Counted from the first letter of the stretch, positions 42,174 through 49,725 are shown. The stretch: DNA of 64,000 bases from Bacteroidota bacterium (GCA_030148165.1 JASBTZ010000003.1:496001-560000), one strand, 5' to 3'. The notes: a model not told the origin generated them from the sequence alone. Made by a program: numbers and translations.

Positions 42174-43358
42174 TTATTCTACCGTTACAGGCTCATCTTC
42201 CCATAACTTGATGGAGTCAGAAAAAGCTCCTACCTGCTCTTTTATTACTTTAAATTGATTGATGTTCTCACTGAACTGGAATGCGATATATCTTATGCCC
42301 ATGCGGTCAAAGGCATTCTGAAAGATGGGTGCATCCAATAAGCTTGGGTCACAGAAACTTGCAGAAGCGAAAATCACTCCGTCAGCACCACGCATATTGA
42401 CAATATTCGCCAATCGATTCTCCTTTGGATTATGAACATCATAAATGGAGGATGAATACTGACTTTGTTTGATATAAGAATTAGCGATCGCTTCCAGCGG
42501 ATTCTCCGTGTTTGAGTCAATGTCACCAAGAATCATTCTGGATCCGAGCATATAGTCATCATCGACTACATAGCACCCTGCTTCCTCTATGGCCCTGATC
42601 AAACCAATTGCAGGCTGCTCGCAAAAAGCACCTGAAATCACTACTTTGATCTTATCCTGTGGTTCACCTATATCATTTTGAATATGTGCACACACCTGTT
42701 CAAGTATCTCGTTATGCTCTTCAACTGGAATTACGGTTCCTGCCCTGATAATATGATATACATCATCTATTCCGAGTCGCCAGGGATACTCCTGACGGAT
42801 CTCATAAATGAAATCAATCAGCTTTCTGTTTTTATTGTATAATTCAATCGAGTGATTTAAATCATCACTGGTAACTTCTTTGCCATTAATGCTTTTGACG
42901 TATTCAAGAACATGCTGCATTTCCTGTTGATAGAAAACCCCGCCTATCTCAGGTAAGAAGTTTTGTGGGAAATCCATGTACTTCACAAACTTTCCGATCT
43001 TCTGTTGTTTAAAAGTTCCGGAGAGGTTTCTGATTACATCGCATATGGATGGAAAGATGTAGCCATCAAAATGCTCTGTGTGCTTGTCAAGGGCCAGCTC
43101 AATAATACTTCTGGGAATATGACAGATATAAGACTGATAATAAGCGTCTCCTTTGATTATCTGTTTTCTGTCTCCACCGCCGAAAATACCAACAGGTAAG
43201 GCTCCCGCGGCATGCAAAATTTCACGTGGAAAATAGATTGGCATATATCCGACAACCACACCGGCCGGATTATTTTTTTTCCATTCTTTTGCTCGGGAGA
43301 AATTCAAATCGAAAGCAAGCTCCTTGCATTCGATGATCAACTCGTTTAATTCTTTCAT
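42174..43358 (-). CDS. bcrC: benzoyl-CoA reductase subunit C
   Basis: The 394-residue catalytic subunit is the first gene of the 18.7-kb minus-strand operon. Family features are VVGYMPIYFPREILHAAGALPVGIFGGG and three cluster-ligand Cys: 79 (QSYICHIPRS), 106 (FPSICDVIRNLSG) and 336 (SASFCDPSLLDAP). Length agrees with Thauera BcrC (about 383). The start at 43358 is preceded by a leader of about 134 bases from the predicted transcription start, with a palindrome covering the ribosome-binding region. Gene order C-B-A-D is that of Thauera and Rhodopseudomonas. Confidence 0.94.
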   Translation of the reverse strand: MKELNELIIECKELAFDLNFSRAKEWKKNNPAGVVVGYMPIYFPREILHAAGALPVGIFGGGDRKQIIKGDAYYQSYICHIPRSIIELALDKHTEHFDGYIFPSICDVIRNLSGTFKQQKIGKFVKYMDFPQNFLPEIGGVFYQQEMQHVLEYVKSINGKEVTSDDLNHSIELYNKNRKLIDFIYEIRQEYPWRLGIDDVYHIIRAGTVIPVEEHNEILEQVCAHIQNDIGEPQDKIKVVISGAFCEQPAIGLIRAIEEAGCYVVDDDYMLGSRMILGDIDSNTENPLEAIANSYIKQSQYSSSIYDVHNPKENRLANIVNMRGADGVIFASASFCDPSLLDAPIFQNAFDRMGIRYIAFQFSENINQFKVIKEQVGAFSDSIKLWEDEPVTVE

Positions 43359-43365
43359 TCTGTTA

Positions 43366-43380
43366 CTAATTTCAAATTAG
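43366..43380. promoter_or_regulatory. palindrome at the bcrC ribosome-binding region
   Basis: CTAATTT-C-AAATTAG is a perfect 7-bp inverted repeat ending 8 bases before the bcrC start codon (- strand). It could be an operator or a leader hairpin that masks the start. It could also be chance in AT-rich sequence. Confidence 0.35.
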
Positions 43381-43498
43381 GGTTCCTGTTTCCCTTTCAA
43401 TTAGTAGTTCAAATGAAATTCTATATAGTCAAATTGCTACCGATAAGAAAGGCAACCAAGAACGCACTATATAGTTACAACTGTGTCATGTACTCTTA

Positions 43499-43506
43499 CG
43501 AATGTA
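43499..43506 (-). promoter_or_regulatory. -7 element of the bcr operon
   Basis: On the - strand this reads TACATTCG, one mismatch from TAnnTTTG. Its first base (43506) is 29.5 bp from the centre of the palindrome at 43526-43545, the same distance as in the ferredoxin-hcr promoter. Transcription would start near 43492. Confidence 0.5.
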
Positions 43507-43525
43507 AATCTAAAAATCGATCAAT

Positions 43526-43545
43526 TCTATGATGTATATCATAGT
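43526..43545. promoter_or_regulatory. FNR/CRP-like palindromic operator of the bcr operon
   Basis: TCTATGAT-GTAT-ATCATAGT has perfect 7-bp arms (CTATGAT/ATCATAG) around a 4-base spacer, with the TGAT-N4-ATCA core. It differs from the site at 17822-17841 only in the spacer and one flank base. The centre (43535.5) would be close to -43 of the bcr transcript, a class II activator position. The bzd promoter of Azoarcus is, from memory, activated by the FNR homologue AcpR from a comparable position. Confidence 0.72.
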
Positions 43546-43598
43546 GAAAAATGACTGCCCCCTCTACTTAGCTTAGACTCTTCTATTTATGCGAATTG

Positions 43599-43613
43599 TA
43601 CATGATTCATGTA
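43599..43613. promoter_or_regulatory. palindrome upstream of the DUF2452 gene
   Basis: TACATGA-T-TCATGTA is a perfect 7-bp inverted repeat centred 21 bp before the -7 element at 43627, where it would overlap the -33 region. It may be a repressor operator for the rightward gene. It is unlike the FNR-type sites. Confidence 0.35.
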
Positions 43614-43626
43614 ATTTATCATGTCT

Positions 43627-43634
43627 TATTTTTG
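43627..43634 (+). promoter_or_regulatory. -7 element of the DUF2452 gene
   Basis: TATTTTTG is an exact TAnnTTTG match, 23 bases before the gene start at 43657. Confidence 0.5.
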
Positions 43635-43656
43635 TAATGATTCGTATCTTTAAAAT

Positions 43657-44112
43657 ATGAGCGAGGAGAAAGAAGCGTTTGAAAATCCGATCGATAAGGA
43701 TAAGATTACCGAAAATCCGAATTCACTTGAATACGGACATCATTTGGGGTCTGCATTGGTGAAGCCAGAGGATCAAGGCAAGCTGAAGGGGCGTGCTCTC
43801 TCAGCAATGGAACATCAGACAGATATGCAGTTGGACCAGATTCGTCAACAAATGCAATTGTTAGCGGATCAAGCAAAACAATTATCGGATAGAAAGATCA
43901 TCTCGGAAAAGATCTACGGTGCTGAGATGCGTTTTCAACCACTAATCAATCATGTTTATCACCTCTATCAAAAAGACGACTCGACGTACTTGCTTTCTTT
44001 AATTGCTCCTGACCAATGGGGTCGATCAAAAAAATCGTTTGAATTTGTCGCGACCGTCAGGTTATTGGCAGATCACACATGGGACGTTCTAGAAAAGAAT
44101 TCAGATTTCTGA
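43657..44112 (+). CDS. DUF2452 family protein
   Basis: The 151-residue cytoplasmic protein has the DUF2452 pattern: a central helical region rich in Gln (QLDQIRQQMQLLADQAKQL), then FQPLINHVYHLYQKDDSTYLLSLIAPDQWG. Its function is unknown. It lies outside the island's two operons, with its own promoter, and overlaps the convergent acetyltransferase gene by 12 bases. It is the first gene of the right-hand housekeeping flank. Confidence 0.78.
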   Translation: MSEEKEAFENPIDKDKITENPNSLEYGHHLGSALVKPEDQGKLKGRALSAMEHQTDMQLDQIRQQMQLLADQAKQLSDRKIISEKIYGAEMRFQPLINHVYHLYQKDDSTYLLSLIAPDQWGRSKKSFEFVATVRLLADHTWDVLEKNSDF

Positions 44113-44631
44113 GTTAACATTTATGACCGAATAAATGTGCTGGTCACAAAATTCACCATTCTTGAAAACAGCCTGTCTGGCAACTCCTTCTTTTTGAAAT
44201 CCTACCTTCTCCAAAACGCGCATAGAAGACTCATTAAAAGCGTATACACCAGCCCAAATTCGTCGGAGCCTCATCTCATTAAAACCAATCTGAACCATTT
44301 GTCTGACCGCTTCAGTTGCAATACCTTTTCCCCAATAGGATTTACCGACAAAGTAGCCTATCTCAGCTGAAAATCTGAAAACATCACTTTGGGGGTGCAG
44401 ACCAATATTACCAACATGCACATCATTCCATTCGATCGCTAGAATTTTCTCTTTGCCATCAGAACCACCTCTCGTACGAATGAATTCCAACGCCCCCTCT
44501 TCTGTTAGGGGGTGAGGGAATGCGTCCATCATGTTTGCATAGACATCAGCATCATTTCCTGCAGCAACCATTGTCGCTACATCGCCCTCAGAAAACGGAC
44601 GGAGTATTACGTTGTTAGCTAATTGATTCAT
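44101..44631 (-). CDS. GNAT-family N-acetyltransferase (RimJ/RimL-like)
   Basis: The 176-residue acetyltransferase has the acetyl-CoA-binding motif A region EIGYFVGKSYWGKGIATEAVRQM (about residues 95-117) and the RimJ/RimL-type tail AFNESSMRVLEKVGFQKEGVARQ. Relatives acetylate N-terminal amines of ribosomal proteins or small amines; the substrate is not predictable. It starts 3 bases after yaaA and is probably co-transcribed with it. Confidence 0.85.
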   Translation of the reverse strand: MNQLANNVILRPFSEGDVATMVAAGNDADVYANMMDAFPHPLTEEGALEFIRTRGGSDGKEKILAIEWNDVHVGNIGLHPQSDVFRFSAEIGYFVGKSYWGKGIATEAVRQMVQIGFNEMRLRRIWAGVYAFNESSMRVLEKVGFQKEGVARQAVFKNGEFCDQHIYSVINVNSEI

Positions 44632-44634
44632 AGA

Positions 44635-45393
44635 TTATCGGGTGAAGACCCATTCATTGTCTGAAGACATATTGGCGTCGAAATGATATCCCTCCGTATC
44701 AAATCCTTTAATCAATTCAGGATCGTCAATATTATTCTGGATGATATAGCGAGCCATGAAACCCCTTGCTTTCTTAGCAAATACCATAATCGTTTTGTAT
44801 TCGCCGTTTTTAAATTCTTTGAATACAGGAGTGATCACCCTGGCCTTGAGATCTTTCGGGCTAACCGCTTTGAAATATTCCGTAGAAGCTAAATTAATTA
44901 TCACATCTGATTCTTCTTCATTAATAAAAGAAGCAAGTTTGTTACCCCAGAAGGCATATAGATTCTTTTGCTTTGGTGTCACCGCCCACTTAGTTCCCAT
45001 CTCCAGTCGGTAGGGATAAATGACATCCAGTGGCTTTAGTATTCCATAAAGACCAGATAAGATTCGGATCTTGTCCTGACTTCTTTTCAATTCCTGTGCA
45101 CTTAATGATTCTGCATCGAGACCACGATAGACTTCCCCATTAAAGGCAGCGATTGCTTTTGCTGTTCCTTCTTTCTCAGTGGTTGAATCATTCCATTCCT
45201 GATATCGTTCATAGTTCAAATCCGATAATTCCGGTGATAAATGCATGAGCTTCCCGATTTTTTTCGCTGACATTTTCTTCAGCTTAGAAGCGAGGTATGC
45301 TGAATCTTCAAGAAACGTCGGTGAAGTACTTTCGCTCGAATTCACTTTTCGAGTCACATCAATCAATTTTGCCGGAGATAATAGAATTTTCAT
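44635..45393 (-). CDS. yaaA: YaaA-family (DUF328/UPF0246) peroxide-stress protein
   Basis: The 252-residue protein begins MKILLSPAKLIDV and contains SGLYGILKPLDVIYPYRLEMGTKW and NLASTEYFKAV, the family signatures. E. coli YaaA lowers free iron during peroxide stress and protects DNA. A longer frame reaching 45576 would overlap the transporter gene and does not resemble the family, so 45393 is the start. It lies 2 bases after the SLC13 transporter gene in the same direction. Confidence 0.9.
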   Translation of the reverse strand: MKILLSPAKLIDVTRKVNSSESTSPTFLEDSAYLASKLKKMSAKKIGKLMHLSPELSDLNYERYQEWNDSTTEKEGTAKAIAAFNGEVYRGLDAESLSAQELKRSQDKIRILSGLYGILKPLDVIYPYRLEMGTKWAVTPKQKNLYAFWGNKLASFINEEESDVIINLASTEYFKAVSPKDLKARVITPVFKEFKNGEYKTIMVFAKKARGFMARYIIQNNIDDPELIKGFDTEGYHFDANMSSDNEWVFTR

Positions 45394-45395
45394 AA

Positions 45396-46775
45396 TTAAT
45401 GCAAGAATATATATGAAAACAAAGATACAATGATCACACCAACCAAATTCAAGACGAATCCAACCTTTGCCATTTGATTCACTCTGATCACTCCTGATGA
45501 AAAAACAATCGCATTCGGTGGTGTACTGATTGGAAGCATAAAGGCACACGAAGCAGCTAGTGTGACGGGTATGCACATTTGCAAGACAGAATATTCTGTG
45601 TTCAGGGCAAAGACGGCAACAACGGGAACAAAGACGTTTACAAGAGCCAGATTCGACATTACTTCGGTTCCGTAGATCGCTATTCCTACCAGCAACATCA
45701 ATACGATTAAAATATGTACTCCGTCGAACTTATCAAACACATGGGATAGTTCTGTTATAACTCCGTTCACTTCGAGCATCTTCGCTAATGCTAAACCACC
45801 GCCAAAGAGAATCAGTATTCCCCATGGTAAATTCTTCATATCCTTCCAGACCAATAGGGTGGATTTCTTCGTATTGGGAATTAGAAAGAGTAAAATTGCA
45901 CCCAAAATGGCCGGACCTTCATCCTTGTAGGTGATTTCCGTATAATAAGTTATCGGCCCTCTAAATGACCAAAGGATGACTATTACAAGAAACAGTGTCA
46001 ACACACGAATCTGCTCTTTAGTCCACGGGGCCTTTTCAGGAACAAACCCTTCGATCTTACCTCTGCGCTCCTTTCCCATAAGAAGGAGGAAGAATCCATA
46101 TACAACAAACATCATGATAAAGCTTAGAGGTAATCCAATCTTCATCCAGTCAAAGAAATCAATGGTAATATTATAATTTGATTCCAATACTGATAGCATC
46201 GCACCATTAGGTGGAGTCCCAACCAATGTAGCCATGCCTCCCAGACTGGCCCCATATGCTATCGCTAATAACAGATACAATGGAAATTTTGATCCTTTCT
46301 CTATAGGCAATCCATGAATAACTGCCATAGCCATTGGCAACATCATCAAAGCTGTCGCTGTGTTAGAAATCCACATGCTGAGTAAACCAGTAGCTAATAA
46401 AAAGCCAAGTAAAATACGAGCTTTAGATGTTCCGACGATTGCAATAATGCGTTCAGCTATCTGTTTATGCACGTTCCATTTCTCCAGTGCCAATGATAAA
46501 ACGAAGCCTCCAAAAAAGAGATAAACCATGCGATGGCCATATTGACCCGCCATTTGTTCAGGTGTCAACACACCTAAGGGAACAGCCAGAAATAATGGAA
46601 ACAAGGCAGTTACATAGATCGGTAATAACTCGAAGATCCAAAAGAACACCATAAGGCCACCAATAGCCACAGCATGCCAGAAATTGGCTGATTCTTCAGG
46701 TGCAAATAATAGAATACTACCGAACATGAATAGTCCAGTAACGATCAGCATATTTTTTACATTCAATCTTTCCAT
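45396..46775 (-). CDS. SLC13/DASS-family sodium:anion symporter
   Basis: The 459-residue inner-membrane protein has about 11-12 hydrophobic segments. SLC13 signature stretches include WISNTATALMMLPMAMAV and the C-terminal ASCAFMLPISTPPNAIVFSSG, the duplicated SNT-like substrate/sodium motifs. Family members import dicarboxylates, citrate or sulfate with Na+. It is not part of the aromatic island (2 kb away, own transcription unit), so a link to aromatic acids is not supported. A terminator lies just upstream. Confidence 0.9.
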   Translation of the reverse strand: MERLNVKNMLIVTGLFMFGSILLFAPEESANFWHAVAIGGLMVFFWIFELLPIYVTALFPLFLAVPLGVLTPEQMAGQYGHRMVYLFFGGFVLSLALEKWNVHKQIAERIIAIVGTSKARILLGFLLATGLLSMWISNTATALMMLPMAMAVIHGLPIEKGSKFPLYLLLAIAYGASLGGMATLVGTPPNGAMLSVLESNYNITIDFFDWMKIGLPLSFIMMFVVYGFFLLLMGKERRGKIEGFVPEKAPWTKEQIRVLTLFLVIVILWSFRGPITYYTEITYKDEGPAILGAILLFLIPNTKKSTLLVWKDMKNLPWGILILFGGGLALAKMLEVNGVITELSHVFDKFDGVHILIVLMLLVGIAIYGTEVMSNLALVNVFVPVVAVFALNTEYSVLQMCIPVTLAASCAFMLPISTPPNAIVFSSGVIRVNQMAKVGFVLNLVGVIIVSLFSYIFLH

Positions 46776-46803
46776 AAAAAAAGCGTCCCACGAGGAACGC
46801 TTT
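46776..46803 (-). terminator. rho-independent terminator after the 86-residue protein gene
   Basis: On the - strand the stem AAAGCGT/ACGCTTT, with further C-G pairs and an ACGA-side loop, is followed by a run of seven T. It lies 20 bases after the stop of the gene at 46823-47083 and abuts the transporter start codon. Confidence 0.8.
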
Positions 46804-46822
46804 GATTTTATAAAATTACCTA

Positions 46823-47083
46823 TTATTTACTCAGTCCTTCAAGCTTTTTCGCTAGTGCTTCCTGACCTTTATTGAATTCTTCCAAAATGGCGTTGAACTC
46901 TTTCTTTGAACCCGCCTTGATGATCTTAGCAATTATATCATCATGAAAATCTACGGCTTCATCAATGAGTTTATCAGCCTTATCCGCATCTTTTCCATCA
47001 CCAACGATAATCTCATCACAACCATTGAGCACTTCGAAAACTACTCTTCTCACCCGTTTCTTAAGATCTCTTTTACTTGCCAT
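46823..47083 (-). CDS. conserved small charged protein
   Basis: The 86-residue, Lys/Asp-rich, mostly helical cytoplasmic protein is MASKRDLKKRVRRVVFEV to ALAKKLEGLSK. I have no functional family for it; similar short proteins occur in other Bacteroidota as I recall. It stands alone between the pnp terminator and its own terminator, which supports a real single-gene unit. It could be a nucleic-acid- or ribosome-associated protein given the basic N-terminus, but this is a guess. Confidence 0.7.
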   Translation of the reverse strand: MASKRDLKKRVRRVVFEVLNGCDEIIVGDGKDADKADKLIDEAVDFHDDIIAKIIKAGSKKEFNAILEEFNKGQEALAKKLEGLSK

Positions 47084-47130
47084 AGTGGTCTATTTGAGAG
47101 TAAATATAATTAAATCTTCCATTTGAGAAT

Positions 47131-47159
47131 AAAAAAGCGCGATCGTAATAATCGCGCTT
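47131..47159 (-). terminator. rho-independent terminator of pnp
   Basis: AAGCGCGAT and ATCGCGCTT form a 9-bp GC-rich stem with a 7-base loop, followed on the - strand by six T. It lies 6 bases after the pnp stop. Confidence 0.85.
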
Positions 47160-47165
47160 CTAAAT

Positions 47166-49307
47166 TTATGAATTTGCTTCTTCTTGCTTTTCAGGTTTTG
47201 GCAAGATCGCCTTGCGTGAAAGTTTCCATTTTCGCGTCTTCGGATCTTTTCCGACTACTTTAAACTTCACGATATCACCTTCTTTACAAACGTCTTCCAT
47301 CTTGTTAACTCGATCATGAGAGAATTCTGAAATATGGATTAATCCATCCGTTCCTGGAACGATTTCAACAAATACTCCATATGCCTGAATCGACTTGATA
47401 GGTCCTTCATACGTTTCTCCTTCGTTCACTTGAGGTGGGAATGCGATCGACTTAACAGCACCAACAGCGGCAGCCATATCATCGGCATTATTCGAAAGGA
47501 TCTGAACCTGACCATCGCCATTCTCAAGCTCCTCAATTGTAATGGTTGTATTCGTGTCCTTCTGAAGTTGCTGGATAATCTTACCTCCAGGTCCGATGAT
47601 CGCACCAATCATATCGTTAGGCACAATAAACTGTTCTACTCTCGGAGTTTGAGGCTTAAGATCCGGTCTCGGTGCATCAAGCACTTCTTTCATCTTATCA
47701 AGGATATGCAGTCTTCCTTCTTTAGCCTGATTCAATGCCTGAATCAATACATCGTATGGAAGGCCGTCAACTTTGATATCCATCTGACAAGCAGTAATCC
47801 CTTCTGCAGTACCGGTTACTTTGAAGTCCATATCTCCCAGGTGATCCTCGTCACCCAAAATATCCGAAAGCACAACAAATTTTCCATTACCTGCGATCAA
47901 TCCCATTGCAATACCTGAAACAGGTGCCTTGATCTGAACACCTCCATCCATCAATGCTAGTGTACCTGAACATACCGTGGCCATCGATGATGAACCGTTT
48001 GATTCGAGAATTTCAGAAACAAGTCGAATTGTATATGGATTATCTTCCGGAAGAACTGGCTTCAATGCTCTCAGGGCAAGGTTTCCGTGTCCAACCTCTC
48101 TTCTTGAAGTTCCTCTGATTGGTCGCGCTTCTCCTGTCGAGAATGGCGGGAAGTTATAGTGAAGCATGAAAGGCACTGTTCCTTTATAGGTAACATCATC
48201 AATCATTTGCTCATCCATTTTACCTCCTAGTGTCAATGTCATAAGAGCCTGAGTTTCTCCTCTTGTAAACACTGCAGAACCGTGAACAATCGGAAGGTAA
48301 TCTACCTCAGCCCAGATTGGTCGAATCTCATCAAAACGACGTCCGTCCAAACGAACCCCATCTTCCAGCATCGTATCACGAACTGCTTTCTTCATCGCCT
48401 CTTTGAAATAAACCGAAATGTACTTTCCAATTTCTTCTAGTTCTTCTTCTGTATGTGATGCTATCAACTCTTCTTTGATTGCTCCAAACAGTTCAGCGCG
48501 TTTTTCTTTTGATGCTAATCCTTGTTTAGCTACTTCACGACATTTATCATATGCGAATGCCATAACCTTTTCACGAACTTCATCATTGTGATCTTCGTGC
48601 GAGTACTCACGCTTAGGTGAAGTACCCGGAATCTCAGAAGCTAAATCAAGCTGGAACTGACATTGTTCTTTAATTGCTTCGTGAGCAACTTTGATAACTT
48701 CAACCATATCACTTTCCGAAACTTCACTCATTTCACCTTCAAGCATTACGATGTTGTCAATCGTACCTGCAACGATACAGTCAATATCAGACTCGTCCAT
48801 TTGTTCCAATGTCGGGTTAATGACAAACTCTCCATTAATGCGTCCCACGCGAACTTCTGACATTGGCCCATTGAATGGTATATCTGAAACAGCTATCGCA
48901 GTTGAAGCTGCAAAACCAACAAGTGCATCCGGGCTATTCACACCATCGTATGCTATTAGTTGCAACATTAGCTGAACTTCTGCGTGATAATCATCCGGGA
49001 AAAGCGGTCTTAATGCTCTATCCACTATTCTCATTACCAGAATTTCACGCTCTGAAGGTCTTGCTTCTCTTCGGAAGAATCCACCTGGGATGCGCCCGTC
49101 AGCTGCGAATTTCTCTTTGTAATCTACTGTTAAAGGAAGGAAATCAACCCCTTCTCTTGCTTCTCTTGACGAAACTACTGTCGCCAAAATCATTGTGTCG
49201 CCCATTCGTAACACTACGGCACCATCAGCTTGTTTTGCAAGCTTTCCGGTCTCTATGGTAATCTCTTTACCTCCGGTAGTGATGGACTTTTTTATTCCTA
49301 TATTCAT
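47166..49307 (-). CDS. pnp: polyribonucleotide nucleotidyltransferase (PNPase)
   Basis: PNPase degrades RNA 3' to 5' phosphorolytically and adds tails. The 713-residue protein shows two RNase PH core domains (LATVVSSREAREGVDFLPLTVDYKEKFAADGRIPGGFFRRE in the first; FTRGETQALMTLTLGG and TVCSGTLALMDGGVQI in the second). A KH domain follows (VPNDMIGAIIGPGGKIIQQLQ, about 565-620), then an S1 domain (GETYEGPIKSIQAYGVFVEIVPGTDGLIHISEF, about 635-700). Gene order rpsO-pnp is the widespread bacterial arrangement. An intergenic hairpin between the two may be involved in processing. Confidence 0.97.
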   Translation of the reverse strand: MNIGIKKSITTGGKEITIETGKLAKQADGAVVLRMGDTMILATVVSSREAREGVDFLPLTVDYKEKFAADGRIPGGFFRREARPSEREILVMRIVDRALRPLFPDDYHAEVQLMLQLIAYDGVNSPDALVGFAASTAIAVSDIPFNGPMSEVRVGRINGEFVINPTLEQMDESDIDCIVAGTIDNIVMLEGEMSEVSESDMVEVIKVAHEAIKEQCQFQLDLASEIPGTSPKREYSHEDHNDEVREKVMAFAYDKCREVAKQGLASKEKRAELFGAIKEELIASHTEEELEEIGKYISVYFKEAMKKAVRDTMLEDGVRLDGRRFDEIRPIWAEVDYLPIVHGSAVFTRGETQALMTLTLGGKMDEQMIDDVTYKGTVPFMLHYNFPPFSTGEARPIRGTSRREVGHGNLALRALKPVLPEDNPYTIRLVSEILESNGSSSMATVCSGTLALMDGGVQIKAPVSGIAMGLIAGNGKFVVLSDILGDEDHLGDMDFKVTGTAEGITACQMDIKVDGLPYDVLIQALNQAKEGRLHILDKMKEVLDAPRPDLKPQTPRVEQFIVPNDMIGAIIGPGGKIIQQLQKDTNTTITIEELENGDGQVQILSNNADDMAAAVGAVKSIAFPPQVNEGETYEGPIKSIQAYGVFVEIVPGTDGLIHISEFSHDRVNKMEDVCKEGDIVKFKVVGKDPKTRKWKLSRKAILPKPEKQEEANS

Positions 49308-49340
49308 AATTTAAATTGTTTCTCTTTTAAGTTTTTAAAT

Positions 49341-49377
49341 AAGAAGGGCACCCGATCAAGATCGACTGCCCCCTCTT
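49341..49377 (-). promoter_or_regulatory. rpsO-pnp intergenic hairpin
   Basis: On the - strand AAGAGGGGGCA and TGCCCTTCTT can pair (with one bulge), and GATC-TT-GATC can form an inner stem. It lies 20 bases after the rpsO stop and has no strong T-run. In E. coli the corresponding gap holds an attenuating terminator and RNase processing signals controlling pnp; a similar role here is inferred. Confidence 0.5.
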
Positions 49378-49397
49378 CAATAAATTTATTCCAGCAA

Positions 49398-49667
49398 TTA
49401 GCGACGTAAACCTAACTCTTTCACTATTGCTCTGTATCGCTCGATATCCTTAGCTTTAAGGTAATCAAGTAAACTTCTTCTTTTACCTACCAACAACTGA
49501 AGCGCTCTTTTCGTACCATTGTCCTTCTTGTTTTGCTTCATGTGTTCGGTAAGGTGCTGTATTCTGAATGTGAATAAAGCAATCTGACCTTCTGCAGAAC
49601 CTGTGTTCGCTTCTGAACCACCGTGCTTCTTGAAGATCTCTTGTTTCTTTTCTGTATCTAAGTACAT
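49398..49667 (-). CDS. rpsO: 30S ribosomal protein S15
   Basis: The 89-residue protein matches S15 throughout: MYLDTEKKQEIFKKHGGSEANTGSAEGQIALFTFRI, HLTEHMKQNKKDNGTKRALQLLVGKRRSLLDYL, ending IVKELGLRR. It binds the 16S rRNA central domain and often represses its own mRNA through a leader structure. The leader here contains a hairpin between promoter and start. Confidence 0.97.
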   Translation of the reverse strand: MYLDTEKKQEIFKKHGGSEANTGSAEGQIALFTFRIQHLTEHMKQNKKDNGTKRALQLLVGKRRSLLDYLKAKDIERYRAIVKELGLRR

Positions 49668-49700
49668 GCCAATATTTAGTTAAATAATCTTTATGCAACC

Positions 49701-49717
49701 AACCGCACTCTGCGGTT
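49701..49717 (-). promoter_or_regulatory. rpsO leader hairpin (possible S15 autoregulatory element)
   Basis: AACCGCA-GAG-TGCGGTT (- strand) is a perfect 7-bp stem with a 3-base loop. It lies just downstream of the predicted transcription start and 34 bases before the rpsO start. Position and stability suggest an autoregulatory leader; binding by S15 is inference. Confidence 0.5.
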
Positions 49718-49725
49718 TACTGGTG

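Larger units (their letters stand above)
43359..43656. other. divergent regulatory region between bcrC and the DUF2452 gene
   Basis: This 298-base gap holds no open frame worth calling. It contains the bcr promoter with its FNR-like palindrome, a palindrome over the bcrC leader, and the promoter and a second palindrome for the rightward gene; all are listed separately. Confidence 0.7.

Noticed and set aside
17746-43656. Island as a recent mobile element
   Set aside because: No integrase, transposase, direct repeat, tRNA or toxin-antitoxin gene was seen at either edge, and codon and base use look like the flanks by eye; older transfer is possible but cannot be shown without a compositional or phylogenetic computation.
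45394-45576. N-terminal extension of YaaA
   Set aside because: The 61 additional codons overlap the end of the SLC13 gene; YaaA proteins start with MKILLSPAK, found at 45393.
45396-46775. SLC13 transporter as the aromatic acid importer of the island
   Set aside because: It lies 2 kb outside, in a different transcription unit with yaaA and a GNAT gene, and its family transports dicarboxylates or sulfate.
47430-47918. 162-codon frame opposite to pnp
   Set aside because: It lies fully antisense to the conserved KH and core region of PNPase; the frame is open because of the codon use of pnp, and the translation resembles no family.
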